Shown here: positions 16,213 through 24,637 of the stretch, in pieces
Numbering within the stretch: position 1 is the stretch's first letter
Layout of the letters: every line of letters begins with the position of its first letter
DNA from: an uncultured Verrucomicrobiales bacterium
Lineage (GTDB): Bacteria; Verrucomicrobiota; Verrucomicrobiia; Verrucomicrobiales; Akkermansiaceae
Reading direction: 5' to 3'
NCBI GenBank assembly: GCA_937944055.1
Contig: CALDZJ010000101.1
Coordinates: 1-32,179, forward strand
Length of the DNA stretch: 32,179 nucleotides
Program-made: the position numbers and the translations under genes
Notes under the pieces: model-generated
What the model saw: the letters and a program-made list of their open reading frames with translations, nothing else
Databases searched by the model: none
What the model was told of the DNA's origin: nothing

Positions 16213-16488
16213 CTAGAGAGACTTCTTAAGGGTGGAAGAAGGCTTGAAACCAACTGACTTAGAAGCGCCAATCTTCATGGCTTCTCCAGTCTTAGGGTTA
16301 CGTCCCATACGGGCAGCGCGCTTCTTAACTTCGAAAGTACCGAATCCGATGATTTGGACCTTCTTGTCTTTCTTAACGCCTTTGGCAATGCACTCAAGCA
16401 CTGTGGCCACTGCCTCTTCTGCAGAGCGCTTAGTAGCTTCTTTTCCGAGGGCTTTTTGTACTGATTCGATGAGTTCACCTTTATTCAT
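16213..16488 (-). CDS. hup: HU-family DNA-binding protein
   Basis: HU is a small histone-like dimer that bends DNA and compacts the nucleoid. The 91-residue protein opens with MNKGELIESVQKAL and carries the family signature IGFGTFEVKKRAARMGRNPKTG (47-68). That segment forms the beta arms, including the conserved RNP that intercalates into DNA. Length is exactly that of HU. It stands alone with its own strong terminator and a 184-bp divergent upstream gap shared with the YiiX-like gene. IHF is a less likely alternative, since the N-terminus and arm sequence fit HU. Confidence 0.96.
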   Translation of the reverse strand: MNKGELIESVQKALGKEATKRSAEEAVATVLECIAKGVKKDKKVQIIGFGTFEVKKRAARMGRNPKTGEAMKIGASKSVGFKPSSTLKKSL

Positions 16489-16672
16489 AGCACCAGAATC
16501 ATCTGCACTCGGGATACTTTGTAAAGTTAAAATAAGCCCTGAACCCTGTATTTATAGGGGTTGACGCCCCCCCACTTTTTATGATGAACGCCGGAGTCCG
16601 ATACTAGCAAGATTGTTTTCTGTTAGAGGAGGATGATTGACCTAGCGCGAAGAATCCTAAACCCTCTAACAG

Positions 16673-17986
16673 ATGTCGGAATTGGCGATTCACGTAGCCT
16701 GGGATGTTTTACAATCCGTCCGTCCCGCTCTCCCTCGGCGACAAGACCTAAGCGTAGAGCTTGACGATGCTAATGCCGCCCAAGCGCGCGGCTATTATCT
16801 GCCAGATGAAGACGAGCGCCTGCGGCTCACTTACCTTCGCTATCTCGGAGCGCGGGCCAGCCTCTGGCAGATGGTTGAGGACCTTCAGCCTAGCTCCCGC
16901 AACGGAGAACTCAGGACCTTCGCCCTCGCCTTCTGTGCCGCCTCCATGCTGATGCGTAGCGCCACATTCATCATCGCCCTCGCCAAGGAGCGCCCCATTG
17001 CTTGGGCGAAGTTAGATGAGGCCGAGCCTCGCTACGGCCTCCCTCGTAAATCCTTCACCAAGGTCTACCAGAGCTTCAGTTCACCCGGGAGAATTTGGCG
17101 TTACCACCATGCTCGCAAGTTCTACGAGAAACATCGTACCAAAATCCTCGACACCCTTAATAAAGCCCACATGTCAGAGATGATTCCTTGGCTCGAGGAA
17201 GAAGAACCTCACTTCCATTCCCAAAAGCGCTCTCTCTTGGCCAGACTTCTTTCTTACCGACTCTACTCCGCCAGTCGGCGCACCAGCTCTGGATATACCA
17301 AGGTGATGTTCCACCTCTTCCGTCTCAGCGGATCAGCGATTGCCGAAATGAAGCAGCCTTTTATCAAAGCACCCGGAGCCAAAAAACGAGTCACAGCTGA
17401 AATCCGAGAAGAAGTCCGCGCACTGCTAAAGCCAGGCGACATCTTTGTGACCCGTCATGATGACGCTTTGAGCAATCTTTTTCTACCCGGCTTCTGGCCC
17501 CATGCCGCCCTTTACCTCGGCCCTCCAGAGGAAAGACGTGCACTTGGCGTTCCCGAGCAAGGCGATAGTGAAGCCTCCGTCCTTGAAGCTAAGAAAGACG
17601 GCGTCAAATTCCGCCCACTCTCGGAGACCCTCGCCGTGGACGCCTTCGTTGTCCTTCGACCGAAGGCGTCCGCAACTCCATTAAAAGAAGTCCTCACTCG
17701 AGCGCTCTCCCACGAGGGGAAGCTCTACGATTTTCTCTTCGATTTTCGGAAAGCAGACCGCCTTGCATGCACCGAGGTGATCTACCGTTCATTCCACGGC
17801 ATTGGTGACTGGAAACTTGAGTTGACCAAACGCGCTGGCCGCACCGCGCTCTCAGCAGAGGACCTCATCCATCAAGGACTTTCACAGGATCTCCTCGAGG
17901 TCATCCTCATCTTCGGCATTGATGGTTCCTCTCTGCAAATCGGCACGCCCGCTAAAGCCAGCCTTCTAAAATCCCTCTCACCATAA
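16673..17986 (+). CDS. YiiX/YebB-like permuted papain-fold cysteine hydrolase
   Basis: The C-terminal domain (about 240-400) fits the circularly permuted NlpC/P60-like fold of YiiX-type proteins, thought to act on amide or thioester bonds in lipids or peptides. Landmarks are [18 protein letters not shown] (251-268) and the His motif [10 protein letters not shown] with H277. LYDFLFDF and the nucleophile motif RLACTEVIY with C366 follow. His before Cys is the permuted order. The N-terminal 235 residues are helical and lack a signal peptide; a [18 protein letters not shown] basic stretch (about 143-155) may contact membrane or nucleic acid. I do not recognise that half. aroC begins 58 bp downstream on the same strand. 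The substrate is unknown. Confidence 0.82.
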   Translation: MSELAIHVAWDVLQSVRPALPRRQDLSVELDDANAAQARGYYLPDEDERLRLTYLRYLGARASLWQMVEDLQPSSRNGELRTFALAFCAASMLMRSATFIIALAKERPIAWAKLDEAEPRYGLPRKSFTKVYQSFSSPGRIWRYHHARKFYEKHRTKILDTLNKAHMSEMIPWLEEEEPHFHSQKRSLLARLLSYRLYSASRRTSSGYTKVMFHLFRLSGSAIAEMKQPFIKAPGAKKRVTAEIREEVRALLKPGDIFVTRHDDALSNLFLPGFWPHAALYLGPPEERRALGVPEQGDSEASVLEAKKDGVKFRPLSETLAVDAFVVLRPKASATPLKEVLTRALSHEGKLYDFLFDFRKADRLACTEVIYRSFHGIGDWKLELTKRAGRTALSAEDLIHQGLSQDLLEVILIFGIDGSSLQIGTPAKASLLKSLSP

Positions 17987-18044
17987 AAACCAAGCCCGAC
18001 CAACAGCACTTGCTCCCATAAATTCCCCTGTTAAAGTCCCTTCC

Positions 18045-19130
18045 ATGTCCAGCCAGCTCGGCCAACTTTTCCGCATCTCCACCTTCGGCGAATCTCACGG
18101 CGGAGGTGTCGGCGTCATCATCGATGGCTGCCCTCCTCTCATTCCCCTGAGCGAGGATGATCTTCAGTTTGAGCTAGACCGCCGCCGCCCCGGCCAGTCT
18201 GAAGTCACCACTCCTCGTAATGAAGCAGACACCTGTGAAATTCTTTCCGGCACCTACGAGGGACAGACCCTAGGCTCCCCTATCGCAATCCTCGTTCGCA
18301 ATAAAGATCACCGCCCAGAAGCCTATAATGAGATGGCCGTAAAATATCGCCCCTCTCACGCTGACTACACCTACGATGCAAAGTTCGGCACTCGTAACCC
18401 CGCAGGAGGCGGTCGCTCATCCGCGCGCGAAACCATCGGTCGCGTTGCCGCCGCCGCCATCGCTAAAAAAGTCCTCGCCCATTTCTGCCCCAAGCTCGAA
18501 ACCCTCGCCTGGGTAAAGAGCATCCAAGACATCCCCGCAAAGGTAGATCCCCTTAGCGTCACCTCCGCTGAAATTGAGTCAAACATCGTTCGCACCGGAG
18601 ACCCCGCAGCTGCCGAGAAAATGATCACACGGATTAAAGAAGTCCGCTCAGAAGGGAACTCCATCGGCGGCACCATCGAGTGCGTCATCCGCGGCTGCCC
18701 TCCCGGGCTCGGTGAACCCGTCTTTGACCGCCTTGAAGCAGATCTCGCCAAAGCCATGCTCTCTATCCCCGCCACCAAAGGCTTCGAAATTGGATCAGGC
18801 TTTGCCGGCACGACCCTGAAAGGCTCAGAACATAATGACCACTTCTACATGGATGGCGAAACCGTCCGCACCAAAACCAACAACTCAGGCGGCGTCCAAG
18901 GCGGCATCTCTAATGGCGAGCCCATCCTCTTCCGCGTCGCCTTTAAACCCACCGCCACCATAATGTCCACCCAGCCCACCGTCTCAAAAGATAAAGAAGA
19001 CACCCAGCTAAAGGGCCGCGGTCGGCACGATGCCTGCGTCCTCCCCCGCGCCGTTCCCATTGTCGAAGCCATGACAAACCTCATCCTAGTCGACCACCTC
19101 CTCCGCCATCGCGCCTTCTGCGAGAGCTAA
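18045..19130 (+). CDS. aroC: Chorismate synthase
   Basis: AroC makes chorismate from EPSP using reduced FMN, the last common step toward aromatic amino acids. The 361-residue protein shows all three family signatures: [17 protein letters not shown] near residue 15, the [20 protein letters not shown] stretch (about 118-137) and [21 protein letters not shown] at the C-terminus. [20 protein letters not shown] binds FMN and substrate. Length is standard. It lies downstream of the YiiX-like gene with a 58-bp gap and no terminator. No other shikimate genes are in the window. Confidence 0.98.
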   Translation: MSSQLGQLFRISTFGESHGGGVGVIIDGCPPLIPLSEDDLQFELDRRRPGQSEVTTPRNEADTCEILSGTYEGQTLGSPIAILVRNKDHRPEAYNEMAVKYRPSHADYTYDAKFGTRNPAGGGRSSARETIGRVAAAAIAKKVLAHFCPKLETLAWVKSIQDIPAKVDPLSVTSAEIESNIVRTGDPAAAEKMITRIKEVRSEGNSIGGTIECVIRGCPPGLGEPVFDRLEADLAKAMLSIPATKGFEIGSGFAGTTLKGSEHNDHFYMDGETVRTKTNNSGGVQGGISNGEPILFRVAFKPTATIMSTQPTVSKDKEDTQLKGRGRHDACVLPRAVPIVEAMTNLILVDHLLRHRAFCES

Positions 19131-19245
19131 AACATCAGGGTCCCCAAAAAAAACACATCTTTCTAAGTTCTCTGATCTTAAGATTCTCACAGATTCACGG
19201 TTCAAAATCCCCCGTATCCGTGCCAAATTATAGGCACACGTAGTC

Positions 19246-20040
19246 ATGGAAAACCTCCCTCCAAACACCATCATCGGCGGCATTCTCGTCATCTTCACCC
19301 TCCTTGGCTTTCTCAAGAGCTTCGTAAAAGCCTTCTTCAACCTCATCTCCCTTGCCCTCGGCGGACTCACCGGCCTCTGGGCCTACAACCACGGCTTCCT
19401 CATCGCTAAGGAATTCACCGCCCAGCCTGAACCATGGATGTCCACCGGCATCGGCATCGGCACCGCCGTCATCACCATCATCATCGTCCGCGGCATCCTT
19501 AATTTCCTCTCCGGCAAAAGTAACGATGGCAGCCAAGCTCGGACCGGAGGATTCGGACTTCCCGGCGGAACCTTCGGCCTCCTCCTCGGAAGCGGCATCG
19601 CATACTTCATGCTCACCGGCGTCCGCTATGCAGGCACCATGTCAGAACTCGAACGCCTCAAGGAATTCGTCAACGGCAAGATCGACACCTCCAGCCAGCA
19701 ACCCCTCTTCGCAAAACTAAAAAACTGGATCGACACCAGCGACATCGGCCAATGGCACCAAAAAATCGACTTCCTGAACGACCCCCTAGACTCCACCGTG
19801 GCTAAGCTTGCCATCATCAAGGAACACCCAGAACAATACGCCGCACTCGCCGCAGATCAAAGCAGCCCGATCATCTACGATGCCCTCCCAGTAGACCCCG
19901 CCATCCAAGAAGCATACGATCAAGGGAACTTCGCCGCCCTCCTGCGCAACAAAGAGGTCCAAGCACACATCCGCAGAACCTTCTCCGAGAAACACCTCCG
20001 CCAACTAGACATCGAACGCGCCCTCGGACTCAAAAAATAA
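19246..20040 (+). CDS. CvpA-like membrane protein
   Basis: The 264-residue protein has a hydrophobic N-terminal half with about four membrane segments (near 8-27, 30-48, 66-86, 103-124) and a soluble C-terminal half (125-264). The first segments, GILVIFTLLGFLKSFVKAFFNLISLALGGL, and the glycine-rich GGFGLPGGTFGLLLGSGIAYF follow the pattern of CvpA-family proteins, which have been linked to envelope stress and colicin V production. The soluble part (IQEAYDQGNFAALLRNKEVQ and RRTFSEKHLRQLDIERALG) suggests helices and has no catalytic motif. It is preceded by a 115-bp gap after aroC. The family call is moderate; another small-membrane-protein family is possible. Confidence 0.6.
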   Translation: MENLPPNTIIGGILVIFTLLGFLKSFVKAFFNLISLALGGLTGLWAYNHGFLIAKEFTAQPEPWMSTGIGIGTAVITIIIVRGILNFLSGKSNDGSQARTGGFGLPGGTFGLLLGSGIAYFMLTGVRYAGTMSELERLKEFVNGKIDTSSQQPLFAKLKNWIDTSDIGQWHQKIDFLNDPLDSTVAKLAIIKEHPEQYAALAADQSSPIIYDALPVDPAIQEAYDQGNFAALLRNKEVQAHIRRTFSEKHLRQLDIERALGLKK

Positions 20041-20087
20041 CGTCCCCCTTCTTAGTCATCCTTCTCAGTCAGAAATCCAGAGAGATC

Positions 20088-20116
20088 TTGACCTCTCCTT
20101 TTCACTTCTCTAATCT
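20088..20116 (+). promoter_or_regulatory. Possible sigma-70 promoter for the small secreted protein gene
   Basis: TTGACC (20088-20093, 5 of 6 to the -35 consensus) is separated by 17 bp from TAATCT (20111-20116, matching the key first, second and last positions of the -10). It lies 60 bp before the start codon. Confidence 0.4.
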
Positions 20117-20175
20117 GTTAGGCGTACTTCAAAAAAATTTGTTGTACAAAACACCAACCTACATCCCAAGAAACA

Positions 20176-20715
20176 ATGAAAAGACTGAAAGCCATGATCG
20201 CTCTCGCCTTGTTACTGACCCCCAGTAGCTTCGCCGATGAGTTCAAAGAAAAAGCGAAAAAAATCCAAACTCTTTACCGGAATGGCATGATCGCCATGAA
20301 TGCCGGAAAAGCAGAGGAGGCCAAGGCCGCCTTCGAAGCCGTCCTAAAACTCAGCCCCGGCCACGGCCACGCCCGCCACCAACTAACCCAAATCCCAACC
20401 GTGAATGCCCGCGTCGCTCTACAAAGGCGCAAGGCCCTCTTCAAATCCACTAAGATTGAAAAAATTCACTTCGCCAATGCCACCCTAGAAGAAGCACTGG
20501 AGGCCCTAAATGAACTCACCCTAGAAGCCAGTGCACAAAAATTTGCCCCCAACTTCGTCATCCAAGACCCCAGCGGAAAACTCAAAAACCGCAAAGTCAC
20601 TCTAAAGATGAATCAAGTCCCCGTCTCAGTGGCACTGAACTACATCCTCGATGGCGTAGGCGCAGCGGCCCGCCTTGACCTCCATGCCACCATCGTTCGA
20701 TCAATCGCCAAATAA
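20176..20715 (+). CDS. Small secreted protein: TPR-like segment plus secretin-N/STN-like domain
   Basis: The 179-residue protein has a signal peptide (about 1-20, ending SSFA). A helical pair follows, YRNGMIAMNAGKAEEAKAAFEAVLKLSPGHGHARHQL (about 35-71), that reads as one tetratricopeptide repeat. The rest (about 92-179) has IEKIHFANATLEEALEALNELT, then VIQDPSGKLKNRKVTLKMNQVPVSVALNYIL. This matches the beta-alpha-beta pattern of secretin N/STN domains found in pilotins, secretins and TonB receptors. No outer-membrane secretin barrel follows and none is nearby, so it is either a stand-alone accessory protein or part of a lineage-specific family. It acts outside the cytoplasm. rpe follows after 49 bp. 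Confidence 0.72.
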   Translation: MKRLKAMIALALLLTPSSFADEFKEKAKKIQTLYRNGMIAMNAGKAEEAKAAFEAVLKLSPGHGHARHQLTQIPTVNARVALQRRKALFKSTKIEKIHFANATLEEALEALNELTLEASAQKFAPNFVIQDPSGKLKNRKVTLKMNQVPVSVALNYILDGVGAAARLDLHATIVRSIAK

Positions 20716-20764
20716 CCCACAACCAATCCCATTTTTTTACGCGCCAAGCTAGCAATTTCACCCT

Positions 20765-21451
20765 ATGACTTGGCCCGTGAAAAAGTGGACTTTTCAAGAT
20801 CGAATTATAGCCCCCTCCCTCCTCGCAGCTGACTTCGGGCGCGTCGCTGAAGAAAGCTCACGCGCCATCAATGCCGGAGCAGATTGGATGCATCTTGATG
20901 TCATGGACGGCAACTTCGTCGATAACATCTCCTTCGGCCCCGCCCTTATCCAAGCCGTCCATGAAACCAATGATGTCTTTCTTGATGTCCACCTCATGAT
21001 CGCACGGCCAGATCACTACCTCCCACGCTTCGTCGCTGCAGGCGCCGATATGATCACCGTCCACGTCGAGCCTGAAGCTCAGCACGATGTTTCCAAAACT
21101 CTCGCCGCAATCCGCGCCGCTGGATGCCAAGCTGGGCTCGCCCTTAATCCAGCCACCCCCTTCGAGGCCGTCGTGCCATTCCTGGCAGACATTGATATGC
21201 TCCTCGTCATGACCGTCGTCCCCGGCTTCGGCGGGCAATCCTTTATACAAGAAATGATGGCCAAGGTCCAAGCGGGCGTAAAACACCGCAGCTCAAACAG
21301 CCTCTCCTACCACATCCAAGTGGACGGCGGAATTGGGACTCACACAGCTGCCCTTGCCGCAAAGGCCGGAGCCAATGTCCTCGTAGCTGGCTCCTCAACC
21401 TTCGGAGCCGCCGATATGAAGGCCGCCATCACCGCGATCCGCGACGCCTAA
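20765..21451 (+). CDS. rpe: Ribulose-phosphate 3-epimerase
   Basis: Rpe interconverts ribulose 5-phosphate and xylulose 5-phosphate in the pentose phosphate pathway, in the cytosol. The 228-residue TIM barrel shows IAPSLLAADFG (14-24) and the metal motif MHLDVMDGNFV (about 42-52). Further motifs are LDVHLMI (about 73-79), TVHVE, ALNPATPFE, VMTVVPGFGGQSF and the second metal aspartate in VDGGIG, then NVLVAGSSTF. All catalytic residues seem present. A short N-terminal extension (MTWPVKKWTFQD) precedes the barrel. The gene ends 65 bp from the convergent smpB stop. Confidence 0.97.
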   Translation: MTWPVKKWTFQDRIIAPSLLAADFGRVAEESSRAINAGADWMHLDVMDGNFVDNISFGPALIQAVHETNDVFLDVHLMIARPDHYLPRFVAAGADMITVHVEPEAQHDVSKTLAAIRAAGCQAGLALNPATPFEAVVPFLADIDMLLVMTVVPGFGGQSFIQEMMAKVQAGVKHRSSNSLSYHIQVDGGIGTHTAALAAKAGANVLVAGSSTFGAADMKAAITAIRDA

Positions 21452-21516
21452 AATCAAGCCCCCCACCCCTGACTTAAGAACTAGACTTGCTGCGCATTAA
21501 AAAAACTGGCCCCTTC

Positions 21517-21996
21517 TTAAAGTCGCCCCTTATGGAAGCGCGCCACCTCCCGCTGAGCCTCCCGGAGCTCCGTTTTCTTCTTCAAATCCTGCCGTTGATC
21601 AGCGTGACCCTTTCCTTTCCCCAGACCTAACTCCACCTTGACGCGGCGACCCTTAAAATAGAGCCTCAAGCAGATCAAAGTGAAGCCCTTCTGCAAAGTG
21701 GATTGCGATAACTTCAGAATCTCATTCTTATGAAGCAACAGCTTGCGCGGACGCTTTGCCTCATGCTGGAAATAGCTCCCCGCCGTTTGCCAAGGCTGAA
21801 TATCACAGCCATAAAGCCAGCACTCATTCCGCTCAATCCTCGCAAAGCACTCCCCGATACTCACCTTCCCCTCACGGATCGACTTCACCTCAGTCCCCCG
21901 CAAGACTAAACCCGCCTCATAGGTCTCAGTAATATGATAATCACGGCGCGCACGCTTATTCGTGGCGACTTCCTTTTTCGTAACTTCTCCAGACAT
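21517..21996 (-). CDS. smpB: SsrA-binding protein SmpB
   Basis: SmpB binds tmRNA and brings it to stalled ribosomes for trans-translation. From the ATG at 21996 the protein has 159 residues (E. coli 160). It shows KRARRDYHITETYEAGLVLRG, the GTEVKSIREGKVSIGECFARI core, LYGCDIQPWQTAG, RKLLLHKNEILKL and the basic C-terminal tail GKGKGHADQRQDLKKK. That tail enters the mRNA channel. The frame is open further upstream, but that extension is not SmpB-like, so I start at the internal ATG. It sits 46 bp downstream of rpoZ on the same strand. The tmRNA gene itself is not in the window. Confidence 0.96.
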   Translation of the reverse strand: MSGEVTKKEVATNKRARRDYHITETYEAGLVLRGTEVKSIREGKVSIGECFARIERNECWLYGCDIQPWQTAGSYFQHEAKRPRKLLLHKNEILKLSQSTLQKGFTLICLRLYFKGRRVKVELGLGKGKGHADQRQDLKKKTELREAQREVARFHKGRL

Positions 21997-22042
21997 GACA
22001 CAGTAGAAAAATGCGCCCGCCCTCCTGAAAGCAGACGGAGCC

Positions 22043-22312
22043 CTACGCTTTCGGTTGCTCAACGAGTTTGATCTTCCCCTCGATGATCTCAGTGAGAGCA
22101 ATATCAGCAAAACCCATACTCGGTAGAGCATCGATCAAAGGAGCGCGGCCTTGATTCAGCTGAGCAACCCGCTTTGAAACGAGATTTACCAACACCAAGG
22201 GATCAGAGACAATTTCAGCAGCCTTTTCAACAAGATCGTTTTTCATAGGGATCGCACTAGAACGAGGAGGAGGTTTGGCTGCTTCAAAAGGAACAATATT
22301 ATCTGCATCCAT
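22043..22312 (-). CDS. rpoZ: RNA polymerase omega subunit
   Basis: Omega helps fold and assemble the beta-prime subunit of RNA polymerase. The product from the ATG at 22312 has 89 residues, with the core VSDPLVLVNLVSKRVAQLNQG followed by DIALTEIIEGKI, matching the omega fold (helix, conserved R-x-Q loop, helix, acidic end). GGAG 4 nt upstream supports this start rather than the longer open frame or the later ATG at 22246. The N-terminal 22 residues (MDADNIVPFEAAKPPPRSSA) are an extension compared with E. coli. smpB follows after 46 bp, so the two are probably co-transcribed. Confidence 0.85.
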   Translation of the reverse strand: MDADNIVPFEAAKPPPRSSAIPMKNDLVEKAAEIVSDPLVLVNLVSKRVAQLNQGRAPLIDALPSMGFADIALTEIIEGKIKLVEQPKA

Positions 22313-22553
22313 CACTCCGAAAATTTGTAGGCGAAAGAATCGCCTGCGGACTGAGGGGAAAACCACAAATCAACCTAAATGACAAGCTCAATCTCGCTTG
22401 ATCGCTTTTTAAGAAAACGCCCCCTCGAGAACCAAGAGCCAGCTCAATCCTCATGAACAGCAGCTCCCTCATGACACTCCCGCCCCAGCCCTCACCTCCA
22501 AGAAGCCCTTGATAGACTCCCCACATTCGCTAAGTAACCTCAAAGCTAGCCCC

Positions 22554-23792
22554 ATGATAAAACTGCGCCTCCCTCCCATCTTAGTCCTCTCTCTCAGCAG
22601 TCTTTTGAACTCATGCTGTGATCACGAACTCTACCCCTTTCTCGAAAACAACGAAGCCCAGCCCCCCGCCAAAGACCTCAGCGACACCAGCTCCACCTCC
22701 TCAAACACTTTCCCCCCGAGCAAATCGCTTAACATCATTCCCGGCGACCTCCCCGACACCGCCTCCACATTCCTCCCCGTCACTGAAAAAATATACGCCC
22801 TCCTCAAGCCCGCCCCTCAAGGCGAGATGAAAGCCTACACCGAAATCATCCCCAGATCTGGTCACGCCGAAATCAAAATGCTCCCCATCCCCGGCGGGCT
22901 ATTCACCCTTGGCACACCCAACTCTGAGACCCACCGCTCCCATGATGAAGGCCCCCAACGGACCATCCAGATCGAACCCTTCTGGATGGCCTCCACCGAA
23001 ACCACCTGGGAAGCCTACCAAGCCTTCATGGAAAACGGACTGAATCGTAATAAAGACGGCACCCTAGACCTCGATGGCAACAAACTCAATCCAGAGCCCC
23101 CCTTCCAAAGTAACCCTCCGCTGCTCGACGCCATCTCCCAACCCACCCCACCCTACATGCCAATGCACAACGGCATGGCCGACCAAGCTGGATACGCCCC
23201 CCAATACCCCGCCGTCGCCATGACTCAACATGCCGCCTCAAAATTTTGCGAATGGCTCAGCGCCCAAACCGGCCACTACTACCGCCTCCCTACCGAAGCC
23301 GAGTGGGAATATGCCTGCCGCGCCGGCACCACCACCGCCTACTCCTTTGGCGATGACCCCTCAAAACTCGGCGAATACGGCTGGTATTATGAAAACTCCG
23401 ACGGCAGCTACCAAGCCGTAGCCACCAAGAAACCAAACCCCTGGGGCCTCTATGACATGCACGGCAATGCTCGTGAGTGGACCCTAGACGCCTACTTACC
23501 CTCCTACCAAAAACACCCAGACGGAAGCACCAACCCCTTCGCCCTATCCCCAAAGCGCTACCCCCGCATCACCCGTGGCGGTGACTGGGATGACGATCCT
23601 CAAGACCTCCGCTCAGGTGCCCGCCTCCCCTCATCCAAAAGCTGGAAAAATACCGACCCTCAAGACCCAAAATCCATCTGGTATCACACCGATAAATGGG
23701 GCCTCGGCTTCCGCATCATTCGCCCCGTAAAAAAACCCACCCTCGCCGAAATGCACCTCCTCTGGAACACCGGACCCGGTGAGCGTTTCTAG
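22554..23792 (+). CDS. Lipoprotein with formylglycine-generating-enzyme (SUMF1) fold, lacking the catalytic cysteines
   Basis: The 412-residue protein starts with a lipoprotein signal (IKLRLPPILVLSLSSLLNSC), so it is probably anchored in the periplasm. Residues about 85-400 follow the FGE-sulfatase fold: MLPIPGGLFTLGT, DEGPQRTIQIEPFWMASTETTW, YPAVAMTQHAASKFCEWLSA, YRLPTEAEWEYACRAGTTTA, NPWGLYDMHGNAREWTLD and RITRGGDWDDDPQDLRSGAR. In true FGE the stretch after RGG carries the copper-binding cysteines; here it is WDDDPQDL with none, so sulfatase activation is unlikely. Such domains often serve as binding or structural modules in this phylum. I chose the ATG at 22554 because it gives the lipobox; a TTG at 22509 would not. 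No sulfatase gene is adjacent. Confidence 0.87.
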   Translation: MIKLRLPPILVLSLSSLLNSCCDHELYPFLENNEAQPPAKDLSDTSSTSSNTFPPSKSLNIIPGDLPDTASTFLPVTEKIYALLKPAPQGEMKAYTEIIPRSGHAEIKMLPIPGGLFTLGTPNSETHRSHDEGPQRTIQIEPFWMASTETTWEAYQAFMENGLNRNKDGTLDLDGNKLNPEPPFQSNPPLLDAISQPTPPYMPMHNGMADQAGYAPQYPAVAMTQHAASKFCEWLSAQTGHYYRLPTEAEWEYACRAGTTTAYSFGDDPSKLGEYGWYYENSDGSYQAVATKKPNPWGLYDMHGNAREWTLDAYLPSYQKHPDGSTNPFALSPKRYPRITRGGDWDDDPQDLRSGARLPSSKSWKNTDPQDPKSIWYHTDKWGLGFRIIRPVKKPTLAEMHLLWNTGPGERF

Positions 23793-23805
23793 CAAAAAAA
23801 ATCCC

Positions 23806-24576
23806 CTAATAATTCTGCAAATGAACTTCATCCGCCTCATCCGTCATCTGATGAATGAAGACGAACTTGCACGCTCCGGAAAGGAAACAGATGAGTAAAA
23901 TCCCCACAACTAACAAGAAAGCTTGCCCAGTCCCCATCAAAGCCAGAGCGATCCATGTCGCCAAAAGAGGAATCACCAAATTATTACGTAACTGATACGT
24001 CGTCTCCGCACAACGCGCCAGGAACGAACTCGCCCCAGGCTCGATAACTGGCTCCGTGACATCCCACTGATAGACGCTAAATGACTGCCCAGAAAGCCGG
24101 GCCGGACGCTCAAAATCGAGCATCACCCCCTTCCTCTGCGCAAAGCGCCTCACCGCCTCCACCTCCCCATCTTCATCCAGCCGATTTGTCCCAGAGAGTC
24201 TCACCACAGCACGCCTTGGAAAGACCCTCAGCTCATACCCCTCCGGCACCGCCTCATCCGGAGCCGCACTCATCACCAGCCCCAAGAAAAGAGTCCCCCC
24301 TTCCCGATCCCACTGCCGCAGCACCTTATTCGTGCGCCGATCCAACGACCGCACCACCGCATTCCCATCCGTAAAAAATTGCCTCTGCCCCGCAGCATCA
24401 TCCACCGCAAAGCTCTTCCCCAAAACACATTGCTCTCCAAGAGTAAAAGGGCGTATCCAATATCGTAAAGATCCCCTCCCTCGGATCACAAAAAACCACG
24501 TAAAAGCAACGCAGCCCATCAGCAGAAAAATCCACGAAAGTAAAACAAGCACATCACTGACTAACTCAATATCCAC
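23806..24576 (-). CDS. Membrane protein of unknown function
   Basis: I do not recognise this gene. The 256-residue product has an N-terminal membrane segment (VLVLLSWIFLLMGCVAFTWFFV, about 9-30). A soluble central domain (about 31-195) is rich in beta-strand patterns (CVLGKSFAVDDAAGQRQFF, ELRVFPRRAVVRLSG). Two C-terminal membrane segments follow (about 200-240). The order suggests a central domain facing one side of the inner membrane. The start used is a GTG at 24576 with no clear SD, so the N-terminus is uncertain. It is convergent with the FGE-like lipoprotein (13-bp gap) and divergent from the cysteine-cluster gene (61-bp gap). Confidence 0.68.
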   Translation of the reverse strand: MDIELVSDVLVLLSWIFLLMGCVAFTWFFVIRGRGSLRYWIRPFTLGEQCVLGKSFAVDDAAGQRQFFTDGNAVVRSLDRRTNKVLRQWDREGGTLFLGLVMSAAPDEAVPEGYELRVFPRRAVVRLSGTNRLDEDGEVEAVRRFAQRKGVMLDFERPARLSGQSFSVYQWDVTEPVIEPGASSFLARCAETTYQLRNNLVIPLLATWIALALMGTGQAFLLVVGILLICFLSGACKFVFIHQMTDEADEVHLQNY

Positions 24577-24637
24577 CCCGTTAAAAGAGCGATCCCCCTC
24601 TGGACATTACCCATTTAAGTGGTAAATAGAGGATCCC

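Noticed and set aside
16550..16590. TTGACG and TATGAT as a promoter for the YiiX-like gene
   Set aside because: Spacing is only about 13 bp, outside the range for a sigma-70 promoter.
21997..22131. Longer N-terminus for SmpB
   Set aside because: The added 45 residues are hydrophobic then Arg/Ser-rich, unlike any SmpB, and overlap rpoZ; the internal ATG gives the normal length.
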